This document shows, one piece after another, positions 50,019 through 60,081 of a stretch of 64,000 nt of DNA. Source of the DNA: an uncultured Ulvibacter sp. GTDB lineage: Bacteria; Bacteroidota; Bacteroidia; Flavobacteriales; Flavobacteriaceae. The DNA lies in the NCBI GenBank assembly GCA_938083445.1, contig CALKCP010000014.1:1-64000 (forward strand), given 5' to 3'. A model generated the notes under the pieces. It did not search any database. It saw only the letters and a list, made by a program, of their open reading frames with translations, and was not told the origin of the DNA. How positions within the stretch are numbered: the first letter of the stretch is position 1; the number at the start of each line of letters is the position of its first letter. The position numbers and the translations under genes were made by a program.

Positions 50019-52514
50019 TTACTTTCCAATCGAAAGTAAGTTCGCAAAAAGACGGTATGCTCCAGGCACGCCCGCGGGTAGCTCTCTAAAGAAACTTAAT
50101 CCTGTATAAATATAATATCCTTTTCCGTGCTTGGCAATTAATAAGGAGCCTTTTGTTTGTGGATATCCTTTGTCATTCATTCCTAAGATAGGCTTGAATT
50201 CGTCACTCCATTCGTTGGGAAAATAAAGCCCCCTTTCTTGCACCCAGTTGTCAAAATCAGCTAAGGTGATTTTATTTGGAGTATTTAATACGATGTGATC
50301 CGGCTCAAGGATTTGTACTTCGGAAGATTCATCAGTAACTCGATCGCGCGATAACGCAATCTGGTATGGAGCAATCTCATTGGTGACCAAACGACGATTT
50401 GTGTTATACTGAAGTATAAGCGTTCCACCATTTGCTACATAAGTATTTAAAGTGGTTTGACTAAAGGCAAGTTCGGGAACTGTATTATAAGCTCGAACAC
50501 CAATCACTATGGCATCAAATTGTTTTAAGTTTTCCTCGCTAATGTTTGCAGGAGGTATGGCAGTTACATCATATCCAATTTGTTTTAAACTTTCAGGAAT
50601 CGCATCCCCAGCTCCCTTTACATATCCAATGTGCTGTCCTTTTTTCTGTATGTTAATTCGAACTACTTTGGCTTCCGATGGCATTAAAACACTTTGAAAG
50701 GGAATATGTTCATAATCGATACGAATGAGCTCTTTCGTTAAAAAAGTATCTCCGATATTCACCAAGGGTTTCAGAAGACCCTCGCTTTGTTCCGCAGGAG
50801 GTGTCACATTAAAAAACACGGTTTCTTCTTCCCCAAGTCTTTCTAAATTAAAGATGTGTTGAGAAGGAGATACGTTCCAACCTTTTGGATGTTCTAGGCT
50901 AACAGTGCCAGAAATACCATCGCGACCTGCTCGAATTTTTACCGGAATTTCTCTTGCATCAGTAGTTGCAAAAATCAACACCTTCTCTGGAATACTAGAT
51001 GTTGCGTCAGGCAGTACCTGAAATGGCTTGTATACCTCACCTTTTACAGGGTCGTTAAACTTATAAACGATGTTTTTTATAAAGCTAATTTGGGTTCCTT
51101 CGATAGAGAGATTGAAAGAAATTGGAAATTGAGCTTCTTCTTCGGGCAAACCAATTAAATTTTTGTCGGACACCTTATACATTCCAAGACTACCCTTTTC
51201 ATTTAACCAATAGGGCGCGGTGAAACGAGTTGCTGTAAAGGTGTTGTCGACACTTTCCATCGTTTCTTTTTTATTTGGCTTCAAAGTAGTCGCAACTAAT
51301 TGAGAAGGAAACTGAATAATAGGGGAGGTGATTGAATGCAGCTTCATTGACAGAGAAGACCTGTTAATGGCCTCTATAGACACCTTAACGCTTCCTTTTG
51401 GCGTTGTGGTCTGTTTACTAGACACTGCCTCTAAATAGAGGCCTGCGCAGTCTGAAATGAGCTGTGTTATTTCCTTTAACTTTCGCTTCTTCCAAAACCC
51501 TTCTGGCAGGGTATTAATTAAATGGTATGCCTTCAGCAATTGTGGAATACTTTCCGAAGGATTCTTAAAATTAAAATCCTTTTCCACCTGATGTAAAATA
51601 GTTCCAATTGGAGCGCCATCTTCAATTCTCGACCAACTTGTATCGATACCTTCAAAGAGGTCATTGTTTTGAGGGAACTCACCTTTTAAAAACTCTAAGT
51701 ATTCTGTCTGACTTCCTCGCGTACCTGTGCTCCCGAATCCTTGAGATTTATGCATGGACCTACTTAGGGAAGCTATTTCTCCATTTGACAAGCCGGTTGA
51801 TGGATAGTAATTGCCTGTTTCTACCGTTACTAAATTTGATTTATCTGCCGCTTCGAATTTTTCTCTGCTGCCATAAAACCACCAAGAAGTGTTAAATAAT
51901 AGACGTTTTGGTTGCCATGTGCCGAAAGTCTTTGCTGTTTCAGGATAGGCTTTGGGATTATTTACAAGATCAAATGCGTCAACGCTCAACATAGCAGACG
52001 AAGTGTGATGTCCATGTGTAGAACCCGGACTGCGATGGTCAAAACGATTTACAATTACATCGGGTTTAAATTTCCGAATTGCGCGAACAACATCACCAAG
52101 AACTTCTTTCTCGTTCCATATGGCTAGCGTTTCATCCGGGTGCTTTGAATATCCAAAATCGTTTGCTCTTGAAAAAAATTGTTGACCACCGTCTGTGCGT
52201 CTTGCAGCCAATAGCTCTTGCGTTCTAATGACCCCTAATAGCTCTCTGATTTCAGGACCAACTAAATTTTGGCCACCATCTCCACGCGTAAGAGATAAAT
52301 AGGCTGTAGTAGCCTTTAAATCGTTTGCTAAAAATGAAATAAGCCTCGTGTTCTCATCATCGGGATGCGCGGCAATATATAAAGCTGTGCCTAAAAAATT
52401 AAGCTTTTCAAGTCCGTTGTATATTTCGGAAGCGGTTGGTTTTGATGGCTGTTGTGCAATTATTACGGACGAGCTAAAGAGCACACAAAGAATGACAATA
52501 AGGAATTTGTTCAT
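50019..52514 (-). CDS. PIG-L (LmbE-like) family deacetylase, large multidomain
   Basis: YIAAHPDDENTRLISFLANDLKATTAYLSLTRGDGGQNLVG; DHRSPGSTHGHHTSSAML; signal peptide. Confidence 0.9.
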   Translation of the reverse strand: MNKFLIVILCVLFSSSVIIAQQPSKPTASEIYNGLEKLNFLGTALYIAAHPDDENTRLISFLANDLKATTAYLSLTRGDGGQNLVGPEIRELLGVIRTQELLAARRTDGGQQFFSRANDFGYSKHPDETLAIWNEKEVLGDVVRAIRKFKPDVIVNRFDHRSPGSTHGHHTSSAMLSVDAFDLVNNPKAYPETAKTFGTWQPKRLLFNTSWWFYGSREKFEAADKSNLVTVETGNYYPSTGLSNGEIASLSRSMHKSQGFGSTGTRGSQTEYLEFLKGEFPQNNDLFEGIDTSWSRIEDGAPIGTILHQVEKDFNFKNPSESIPQLLKAYHLINTLPEGFWKKRKLKEITQLISDCAGLYLEAVSSKQTTTPKGSVKVSIEAINRSSLSMKLHSITSPIIQFPSQLVATTLKPNKKETMESVDNTFTATRFTAPYWLNEKGSLGMYKVSDKNLIGLPEEEAQFPISFNLSIEGTQISFIKNIVYKFNDPVKGEVYKPFQVLPDATSSIPEKVLIFATTDAREIPVKIRAGRDGISGTVSLEHPKGWNVSPSQHIFNLERLGEEETVFFNVTPPAEQSEGLLKPLVNIGDTFLTKELIRIDYEHIPFQSVLMPSEAKVVRINIQKKGQHIGYVKGAGDAIPESLKQIGYDVTAIPPANISEENLKQFDAIVIGVRAYNTVPELAFSQTTLNTYVANGGTLILQYNTNRRLVTNEIAPYQIALSRDRVTDESSEVQILEPDHIVLNTPNKITLADFDNWVQERGLYFPNEWSDEFKPILGMNDKGYPQTKGSLLIAKHGKGYYIYTGLSFFRELPAGVPGAYRLFANLLSIGK

Positions 52515-52598
52515 GAAATTGAGTTAAAGTTTTCACTATGATTCAAAGATACCTTAAAATCAAATTAACCGAAAATCTATTGTGCGATGTTTAACAAT

Positions 52599-53546
52599 TC
52601 AATCCTTTAACCCAAGGGTGTCCCGTAAAACGATATCCGCATTTTTATTTTGTGACCAATAGGTTGATTGTAGTTGTTTCATTTTGATCGCAGTCGTGGT
52701 TAAGGTTTTTGCTCCTTGTCCAAATCCACTCACATAAGTTTCTTCCCATTTTTCAATTGAAAATGGAAATTCATTTTCGAAATGGATGCTTAGAGTTCGG
52801 TCGAGATCTGGATATTGAATGGTATATACTTGTGTTGATTCATTTTGTTCCAAACGAAGGATGGCTCGATATGCTTTTAAATCTTTGTGAACCAATCTCA
52901 AATAATCGAAAGAGGGTATAACCGCTGCTTCTCCTATTGGAAGCTCATTGGGAGCTATACGAATTAGATTCCAAAACTCGTTTTCAAGCCATGTTTTCGG
53001 GAGTTTTATATTTTGATCTGCTTCCCCTTCGAAGTATGAATGCGCCCTAACTTCAAATTCATTTTTATTGTTCAATTGGGCATAGACGTGCCCGCACCAT
53101 TCTTGAATCGAATTGCTTATTTTTAAAGCGTGTTCTGTGGTTTTAACAGGACTAAAAGTACTGGTCATTATAGAATAGGGGTATACGCCAGTTAAAAAGT
53201 TTTTAGTGCTGTTAAGCTTTAATACGGGTATGTTGTTTTCAGATTGGTTATTTGCTTTAACCTGGGCGTCGGGTAAAAAATCTTCAGTTACGAATATCGT
53301 TACTGCAGTCCCTTCTCTTAGCTCTCCATACCGCGCTTGCTCCAGTTTATAGGAAGTTATTTCAGCAGTACCGGCATACCAATAATCCTTGAACATTTGA
53401 CTTAATTCTCGGGTATTTTCAGTTTTTGATACCACTCCTTCCTGTGCTACAGTTCCTGCCATTTTTTCGGCTGGCATGTCTTTACAGCCGGTTAAAAGCA
53501 GTGTTCCACAAAAGAATAAGAGCAGGGTATATTTAGAAAACATCAT
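52599..53546 (-). CDS. Hypothetical lipoprotein
   Basis: Lipobox LLLTGC; intact 315 aa ORF; no confident domain. Confidence 0.7.
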   Translation of the reverse strand: MMFSKYTLLLFFCGTLLLTGCKDMPAEKMAGTVAQEGVVSKTENTRELSQMFKDYWYAGTAEITSYKLEQARYGELREGTAVTIFVTEDFLPDAQVKANNQSENNIPVLKLNSTKNFLTGVYPYSIMTSTFSPVKTTEHALKISNSIQEWCGHVYAQLNNKNEFEVRAHSYFEGEADQNIKLPKTWLENEFWNLIRIAPNELPIGEAAVIPSFDYLRLVHKDLKAYRAILRLEQNESTQVYTIQYPDLDRTLSIHFENEFPFSIEKWEETYVSGFGQGAKTLTTTAIKMKQLQSTYWSQNKNADIVLRDTLGLKD

Positions 53547-53573
53547 TTAAAATAAATTTGATGCAAAATTAAT

Positions 53574-54170
53574 CTAAAATGATCGAGCAGCAATATCCAT
53601 TAACGTTTTATAAACAAGTCTAGTGGGTAGTCCCATGACATTAAAAAAACAGCCTTCGATGCGTTCGATGCCAATATAGCCCAGCCAATCTTGAATTCCA
53701 TAACTTCCTGCCTTGTCATAGGGCTGGTAGTTGGTCAAATAATACTCGATTTCCTCCTCTGTTAATGTTTTGAACCAGACTTTTGTTGAATCGTTTATTG
53801 TTTTCTGAAAGTGCTTACTAGTAAAACTAACTGAGGTAAAGACCTCATGTGTCTCTCCGCTAAGACCCTCAAGCATTGATCTTGCGTCCTCTTTATTGAT
53901 TGGTTTTCCAATTGCTGCTCCATCTTTCCATACAATGGTATCGCTCGTAATGAGAATGTCATTTTCTGAAAGATTTTCAAATACAGATGCTTTTAATTGA
54001 GCGAGATAGTCGGTTATTTCTGCCTTTTTCAGGGTCTCAGCCGAGTAAACTTCTTCAACCTCACGCACATCAATCGTAAAATCTAAATCAAGGAGTCGAA
54101 AAAACTCTTGACGTCGAGGAGATCCAGACGCCAATATGATATTGTAATTATGAAGTGTTTTTTTAAGCAT
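53574..54170 (-). CDS. maf: Maf family nucleotide pyrophosphatase
   Basis: NIILASGSPRRQEFFRLL; LITSDTIVWKDGAAIGKP; YDKAGSYGIQDWLGYIGIERIEGCFFNVMGLP. Confidence 0.94.
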   Translation of the reverse strand: MLKKTLHNYNIILASGSPRRQEFFRLLDLDFTIDVREVEEVYSAETLKKAEITDYLAQLKASVFENLSENDILITSDTIVWKDGAAIGKPINKEDARSMLEGLSGETHEVFTSVSFTSKHFQKTINDSTKVWFKTLTEEEIEYYLTNYQPYDKAGSYGIQDWLGYIGIERIEGCFFNVMGLPTRLVYKTLMDIAARSF

Positions 54171-54187
54171 TTTTCAGAAATGGAAAT

Positions 54188-55099
54188 TTATGTTAGAACC
54201 ATATAATACAATAGAATTGAGCACATTCCGAAGAACATAATCACCTTTAATAGTGTCGACATAAGAGACAGATCTTCTCCTGTCTTTGAATCGTAGGCTT
54301 TCGAACAAAAGTAAATAAAGGGAGCAACAACTAAAAGAAGAAAATAGAGAACAAGGACTTGTGAAGAGTACAGGAAAACATACGTATATAACAGTACTGC
54401 AAAAATGGCTAGTGTTCCTAATACAAAAACCACCGTTGTAGCCCTCTCCCTCCCTATAGCTATTGGCAATGTGTTAAGACCTTCATTTTTATCACCATTA
54501 ATATCTTGAATGTCTTTTACAATTTCACGAATAAGGTTTATGAAAAAAGCAAAACAGGCATAGTGAGTCACCACCAGTATTGCAAGGAATTGATCTTCTG
54601 CATTAGACACATCAATCGTTGGGAGTATATCAAAAAAGGCAACTATTAAAATGCTGAATGCGACCAGTATAGCTATTAAAATGTTCCCGATCAATAAGAT
54701 CCCTTTTATCATGGAAGCATACAAATAAAGTAGGGCAGAGGTGATTATAAATAGTGTTGCAAATACTGGTTTTCCAATGAGGTTTGACACTAAAAAACCG
54801 CTAAAAACGCCGATAATGTTAAGGGTAAAAAAAAAGCGGTAGGCATTTTTCTCTGAAATATTTTCACCAACAATTACTTTAGTAGGCTTGTTGATGGCAT
54901 CTGCCTTCACATCATGTATGTCGTTAATCACATTTCCTGCTGCGGCAATTGAAAGGGTGGCTATCACTAATAAAGCAAATTGAAAGGTATTAAGCGCCAC
55001 GTCGACCCCAATAGAATGGAAAAAACCATATTTAATAAAAACCTGAGTTAATCCAATGAAAATCAGATTTTTATATCGAATAAGATTGAGGAGATTCAA
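54188..55099 (-). CDS. UbiA-family prenyltransferase (geranylgeranylglycerol-phosphate geranylgeranyltransferase-like)
   Basis: AAGNVINDIHDVKADAINKPTKVIVGENIS; INLIREIVKDIQDINGDKNEGLNTLPIAIG; about 8 TM helices. Confidence 0.88.
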   Translation of the reverse strand: MNLLNLIRYKNLIFIGLTQVFIKYGFFHSIGVDVALNTFQFALLVIATLSIAAAGNVINDIHDVKADAINKPTKVIVGENISEKNAYRFFFTLNIIGVFSGFLVSNLIGKPVFATLFIITSALLYLYASMIKGILLIGNILIAILVAFSILIVAFFDILPTIDVSNAEDQFLAILVVTHYACFAFFINLIREIVKDIQDINGDKNEGLNTLPIAIGRERATTVVFVLGTLAIFAVLLYTYVFLYSSQVLVLYFLLLVVAPFIYFCSKAYDSKTGEDLSLMSTLLKVIMFFGMCSILLYYMVLT

Positions 55100-55156
55100 T
55101 GTTATAGTTGTCGGTTTGGATTCTTAAATGTCAATGGGCGATTATTCTTAGATGGA

Positions 55157-55690
55157 TTAATCAAAGGTCGCACTGGACTCTGAGTCGGCAACCCATTTTC
55201 CTTGTACTTTTAGTACCTGTTCGATGACATCTCTTACACAGCCTTTTCCACCTTTCTTATGTGAAATATAAGCCGATATCGCTTTAATTTCGGGCACAGC
55301 ATCCTGAGGGCAACAAGGCAGCCCTGTTTCTTTCATAACCAATAGATCTGGGATATCATCTCCCATATATAAAACATTCTTGTGTTTTAGGTTCTTCGCT
55401 ATGAGGTACTCTCTTAGTGTTTTTGTTTTATGGTGGGCGCCTAGATAAATGTCTTTTATGCCCAACCCTGCCAAACGCAATCGAACGCCTTCATTACTAC
55501 CTCCTGAGATGACACAAACATGATATCCTTTATCGACAGCTGTTTTAAGCGCAAAACCATCTTTAATGTTCATTGTACGAAGCATTTCGCCAGTTGTAGT
55601 TACTGAAATCGTACCGTCGGTTAGCACGCCATCTACATCAAAGACGAAGGTGGTTATTTGGTTTAAGTGTTCTTTATAGCTTGTTTCCAT
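55157..55690 (-). CDS. kdsC: KdsC-type HAD phosphatase (KDO-8-phosphate phosphatase)
   Basis: FVFDVDGVLTDGTISVTTTGEMLRTMNIKDGFALKTAVDKGYHVCVISGG; YMGDDIPDLLVMKETGLPCCPQDAV. Confidence 0.9.
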   Translation of the reverse strand: METSYKEHLNQITTFVFDVDGVLTDGTISVTTTGEMLRTMNIKDGFALKTAVDKGYHVCVISGGSNEGVRLRLAGLGIKDIYLGAHHKTKTLREYLIAKNLKHKNVLYMGDDIPDLLVMKETGLPCCPQDAVPEIKAISAYISHKKGGKGCVRDVIEQVLKVQGKWVADSESSATFD

Positions 55691-55740
55691 GTATTTTTTT
55701 AGTTGGAGTCACCTCTAATGAATCTGACCTATTTTACGAA

Positions 55741-56499
55741 TCAACGATCAAATTTTTTCATTAATGATTCGGTTAATTGCTGATAAAGCTCGCTTTCAGG
55801 ACCTTCCTTTAGCAAATGTAAGTGTTTTTCTATCGTTTTTTGATCCCCTCTTCTAGCTGGGCCCGTTTGAACTTCAGATGGAGATAAGGTTTTTACTTTG
55901 CTTGCGGTTTCTTCAATTAGGGGATGCAGTAAATCGAATGATAGTTCATTATTGCCCAAAATGTCATCACCAATGGCATATAAATGATTTACAAAGTTAT
56001 TTACAAAGACGGCCGCTAAATGTAATTTAGAGCGTTCATCAGAATCTATTTCAACTACTTTCTCAGAAAGACTATTCCCTAAGTTTGTCAATAGTTCTAA
56101 ATCTGCTTCCTCCTTAGCTTCAATACAAATAGGTATGGTGTTGAAATTAACTTCCCGGTTTTTCGAAAAGGTTTGAAGCGGATAAAATACTCCTTTTCGA
56201 TTTCTTTTCGAAAGTGCTTCCATCGAAACACTCCCAGAGGTATGAACTACTAATTTATTTTTTAACGGAAGTGTTTCAGAAAACGCAGCAATAGCGTCAT
56301 CGGGAATACCAATAATATACAGATCAGCCTCTTTAATTTTTGATAAATCGGTAGTAAATGGAATCTTACTTAACTCTTTATTTAAGTTTATTTCACTTCT
56401 GTTATATACCTGAATTACAGAATCTTTATTATGTTTATATAAAGTGTTGATTAAATGAAAATTAACATTTCCAAACCCTAAAAATACGATAGTAGTCAT
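55741..56499 (-). CDS. Rossmann-like/DUF2520 domain-containing protein
   Basis: IVFLGFGNVNFHLINTLYK; VHTSGSVSMEALSKRNRKGVFYPLQTFSKNR; start moved to ATG (MTTIVFLGFGNV) at 56499. Confidence 0.88.
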   Translation of the reverse strand: MTTIVFLGFGNVNFHLINTLYKHNKDSVIQVYNRSEINLNKELSKIPFTTDLSKIKEADLYIIGIPDDAIAAFSETLPLKNKLVVHTSGSVSMEALSKRNRKGVFYPLQTFSKNREVNFNTIPICIEAKEEADLELLTNLGNSLSEKVVEIDSDERSKLHLAAVFVNNFVNHLYAIGDDILGNNELSFDLLHPLIEETASKVKTLSPSEVQTGPARRGDQKTIEKHLHLLKEGPESELYQQLTESLMKKFDR

Positions 56500-56810
56500 A
56501 GAGCGAAGGTAAAATATTTTTAATGGAATTACACTCAAACTTTTGCATCGATACTATTCACTCAGAATTTGCAAGAACTGCGCTGTCTCAATCGGTAAAA
56601 CTGTATTTTTATTTATGACAATTGCATATCGTATTAGGTATGAATCTTTTCAAATTGCAAAAAAGAACATCTAAAAAACAGGGTTGAGTGGGTCTCAAGA
56701 ATAAGAACTTAGGCTACAAATAAAAATTAGTATTAATTGCAATTTCCTTAACAATATTTCTTAGTAAAAATGGTCTTAATTACCTAAATTTGCACCCAAA
56801 ATTAGCTCTA

Positions 56811-59800
56811 ATGCAAAAGAAAATTGCCGCTGTACTTTTTTCAACTCGATTAACTGCCACTTTATTTATTGTATTTGCCACAGCTATGGCTGTAGGAACA
56901 TTTCTTGATGTTGGTTATCAAAACGCTCCATCCGCCTATACCACTGCTTTGATTTATAATGCTTGGTGGTTCGAAGCAATTATGTTGCTCTTTGTAATCA
57001 ATTTTGTTGGAAATATTTTTAGATACCGCTTGCATAAAAAAGAGAAATGGACCACGCTGCTTTTACATCTCTCATTTATATTAATTTTAGTTGGCGCTTT
57101 CGTAACCAGATATATAGGTTATGAGGGAGTAATTCATATTCGAGAAGGGGCTACTGAAAATACAATCCTATCGCAGCATGCCTACTTAGATGTGTTCATT
57201 GATGGGGATTACCAAATTGATGGGGTTGCTCAACGCCGAACGCTTACTCCTAAAAAACTGTTGCTATCAGAGCGGTTGACTAATGATTTTGAGATCTCTA
57301 CCGATTATAACGAGCAAGAAGTAACGGTTACTTACAAAGACTTTATTAAAGGAGCTAAAGAAGGTTTAATTCTTTCAGAGAATGGCGAAGAGTATTTGAA
57401 AATTGTCGAGGCGGGTGATGGAGAACGTCATGACCATTGGATGAAGTTAGGAGAAGTGGTGAACATACACAACGTGTTATTTGCAGTCAACAAACCTACT
57501 CCCGGAGCTATAAATATTACCTACTCTGAGGAGAATGGATATACCATTGAGTCTCCATTTGAAGGAACTTTTATGCGCATGGCCGATCAGTTTAAAGGCG
57601 CGGTTGCAAAGGATAGTTTGCAACCTTTAATGCTTCGTTCATTGTACCAAATGGCTGGTATGTCATTTGTCTTACCCGATCCAGTTACAAAAGGAGCCTA
57701 TGGCTTGGTAAAAGCTACGAAAGATGAAAATTCAAATCAAGATGGTTTAATCTTAGACGTAAGTACCAATGGTGAGACAAAAACAGTTGAATTACTTGGA
57801 GGTAAGGGAACTTTCCCAAACCCAAAGCCAATAGATATTGGAGGCCTTAAAGTATATCTCGGTTACGGTTCCGAACAATATGATTTACCATTCAGTATTA
57901 CGCTTAACGATTTTATTGCTGATAAATATCCAGGTACTGATAAGGGATACTCGGCATTTAAGAGCAAAGTAACCGTGAACGACCCAATAGATGGTTTGCA
58001 GGATGAAGAGATCTTTATGAACAATGTTTTAGACAAAGGAGGGTATCGTTTTTTTCAATCTGGCTTTGATCCTGATGAAAAGGGAACCATCTTGTCTGTA
58101 AATCATGATTTTTGGGGAACTTGGATCACCTACATTGGATATTTTCTATTATACCTAGGTCTGATGCTAATCCTTTTTGATAAAGGCTCGCGTTTTGGTC
58201 AATTGGAGAAAATGCTAAATACTGTAAAGAAGAGGAAGAAAAAGATGCTTACGATTTTTGTTCTTCTTTTTTCTCTAGCGAGTCATTCTCAGAAGGCTGA
58301 GGTGAGCGGACATTCCCAAATGGAGAGCGTTGCAGTTGATTCTCTAATTCTATCCAATGCGGTCTCTAAAGAGCACGCAGCTAAGTTCGCGGAATTAATT
58401 ATCCAGGATGATGGGCGTATGAAGCCTATCAATACCTTTGCTAGTGAATTACTCCGAAAGGTAAGTAGAAGCAATCAATACGAAGGCTTAGATGCCAATC
58501 AGGTATTTATTTCCATGACCGAGTTTCCAAGGCTTTGGTCGAAAGTGCCCATTATCGCTTTAAAGAGAGGTAATGACAGTATTCGATCTATCGCAGGTGT
58601 TGCAGAAAAGGCAAAGCGAATTGCACTTTTAGATTTGTTTGATGAACGAGGGAATTATAAGCTAGAGCCCTATTTGGAAGAGGCTACCAATAAATCCAAT
58701 CCAAATCAATTCGAGAAGGATTTTGTAAAGGCACATGAGAACTTTTTTATTTTAAATCAGGCATTAACGGGTACCATCCTTAAAATATTTCCCATCCCTA
58801 ACGATTTGAATAATAAATGGCTTTCCTATCCCGAGCTTCAAGAGGGCCAGTTTACAGGTGTTGATTCGGTAATTACACGCAGCATACTGCCCATATACTT
58901 CCAAGTATTGGGCGATGCGCGTACTTCTGGGGACTATTCTGAAGCAGATGAAATTTTACTGGGGATAAAGAAATTTCAGAAGAAGTATGGAAGTGATGTC
59001 ATGCCCTCGGAAGCAAAAGTAAAAACCGAAATTATATACACCAAAGTAGACATATTCAATAGGCTCTATACCTATTTTACCTTGCTTGGTCTTTTAATGT
59101 TCACTTTTATTATTTTTCAAATATTTAAAGAAGGCAAAGTCATAAATATCTTAGTAAAGCTATGTAAATACATTATATGGGTGTTCTTTATCGCTATGAC
59201 ACTCGGATTAATTGCACGCTGGTACATTAGCGGTCACGCACCCTGGAGTGATGCCTATGAATCGGTCATATATGTGGCTTGGGCAACGGTTTTCTTTGGA
59301 CTTTCTTTTGGACGAAAAAGCGACCTCACTGTGGCCTCTACAGCTTTGGTTGCGGCAATAATACTTTGGGTTGCACATGAGAATTGGTTGGATCCTGCAA
59401 TTGCAAACCTTCAGCCGGTATTAGATAGTTATTGGTTGATGATTCACGTAGCGGTGATTGTAGGTAGTTACGGTCCCTTTACGTTAGGGATGATTCTAGC
59501 TGCAACCTCCTTATTCTTAATGATTTTTACCACAAAGGAAAATTTCAAGAAAATGGACCTTAATATTAAGGAATTAACAATCATTACTGAAATGGCATTG
59601 ACTGTGGGCCTTGTGATGCTTACCATTGGAAATTTCTTAGGAGGGCAGTGGGCCAACGAGAGCTGGGGGCGTTATTGGGGTTGGGATCCAAAAGAAACAT
59701 GGGCTCTTATAAGTATTATGATTTATGCCTTTGTGATACATGCGAGACTCGTTCCAGGCTTGAGAGGAAAATGGTTGTTTAATGTGCTCGCTATGTTTGC

Positions 59801-59981
59801 TTATGCATCTATAATGATGACTTACTTTGGAGTTAATTTTTATTTGAGTGGGTTGCATTCATACGCTAGTGGAGACGCACCAGCCACACCAACCTTTGTT
59901 TGGTATATAGTTATTTTCGCGACACTGCTTAGTGTTGTTTCTTTCTATAGATATAAGAAATATTATAAAAAAAGAGGATAG
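56811..59981 (+). CDS. ccsA: Fused ResB/CcsA-type cytochrome c biogenesis protein
   Basis: N-terminal ResB-like TM region; C-terminal GGQWANESWGRYWGWDPKETWALI tryptophan-rich haem motif; start moved to ATG at 56811. Confidence 0.92.
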   Translation: MQKKIAAVLFSTRLTATLFIVFATAMAVGTFLDVGYQNAPSAYTTALIYNAWWFEAIMLLFVINFVGNIFRYRLHKKEKWTTLLLHLSFILILVGAFVTRYIGYEGVIHIREGATENTILSQHAYLDVFIDGDYQIDGVAQRRTLTPKKLLLSERLTNDFEISTDYNEQEVTVTYKDFIKGAKEGLILSENGEEYLKIVEAGDGERHDHWMKLGEVVNIHNVLFAVNKPTPGAINITYSEENGYTIESPFEGTFMRMADQFKGAVAKDSLQPLMLRSLYQMAGMSFVLPDPVTKGAYGLVKATKDENSNQDGLILDVSTNGETKTVELLGGKGTFPNPKPIDIGGLKVYLGYGSEQYDLPFSITLNDFIADKYPGTDKGYSAFKSKVTVNDPIDGLQDEEIFMNNVLDKGGYRFFQSGFDPDEKGTILSVNHDFWGTWITYIGYFLLYLGLMLILFDKGSRFGQLEKMLNTVKKRKKKMLTIFVLLFSLASHSQKAEVSGHSQMESVAVDSLILSNAVSKEHAAKFAELIIQDDGRMKPINTFASELLRKVSRSNQYEGLDANQVFISMTEFPRLWSKVPIIALKRGNDSIRSIAGVAEKAKRIALLDLFDERGNYKLEPYLEEATNKSNPNQFEKDFVKAHENFFILNQALTGTILKIFPIPNDLNNKWLSYPELQEGQFTGVDSVITRSILPIYFQVLGDARTSGDYSEADEILLGIKKFQKKYGSDVMPSEAKVKTEIIYTKVDIFNRLYTYFTLLGLLMFTFIIFQIFKEGKVINILVKLCKYIIWVFFIAMTLGLIARWYISGHAPWSDAYESVIYVAWATVFFGLSFGRKSDLTVASTALVAAIILWVAHENWLDPAIANLQPVLDSYWLMIHVAVIVGSYGPFTLGMILAATSLFLMIFTTKENFKKMDLNIKELTIITEMALTVGLVMLTIGNFLGGQWANESWGRYWGWDPKETWALISIMIYAFVIHARLVPGLRGKWLFNVLAMFAYASIMMTYFGVNFYLSGLHSYASGDAPATPTFVWYIVIFATLLSVVSFYRYKKYYKKRG

Positions 59982-60081
59982 GTTTTTAAACCGATCCTCT
60001 TTACTTTATTGCTGTTTTAGTTTCGGATGTCTTGGGATGCCCAGAGTTAGATTAGGCAATCAATCGAATGGAAACTTCGTA

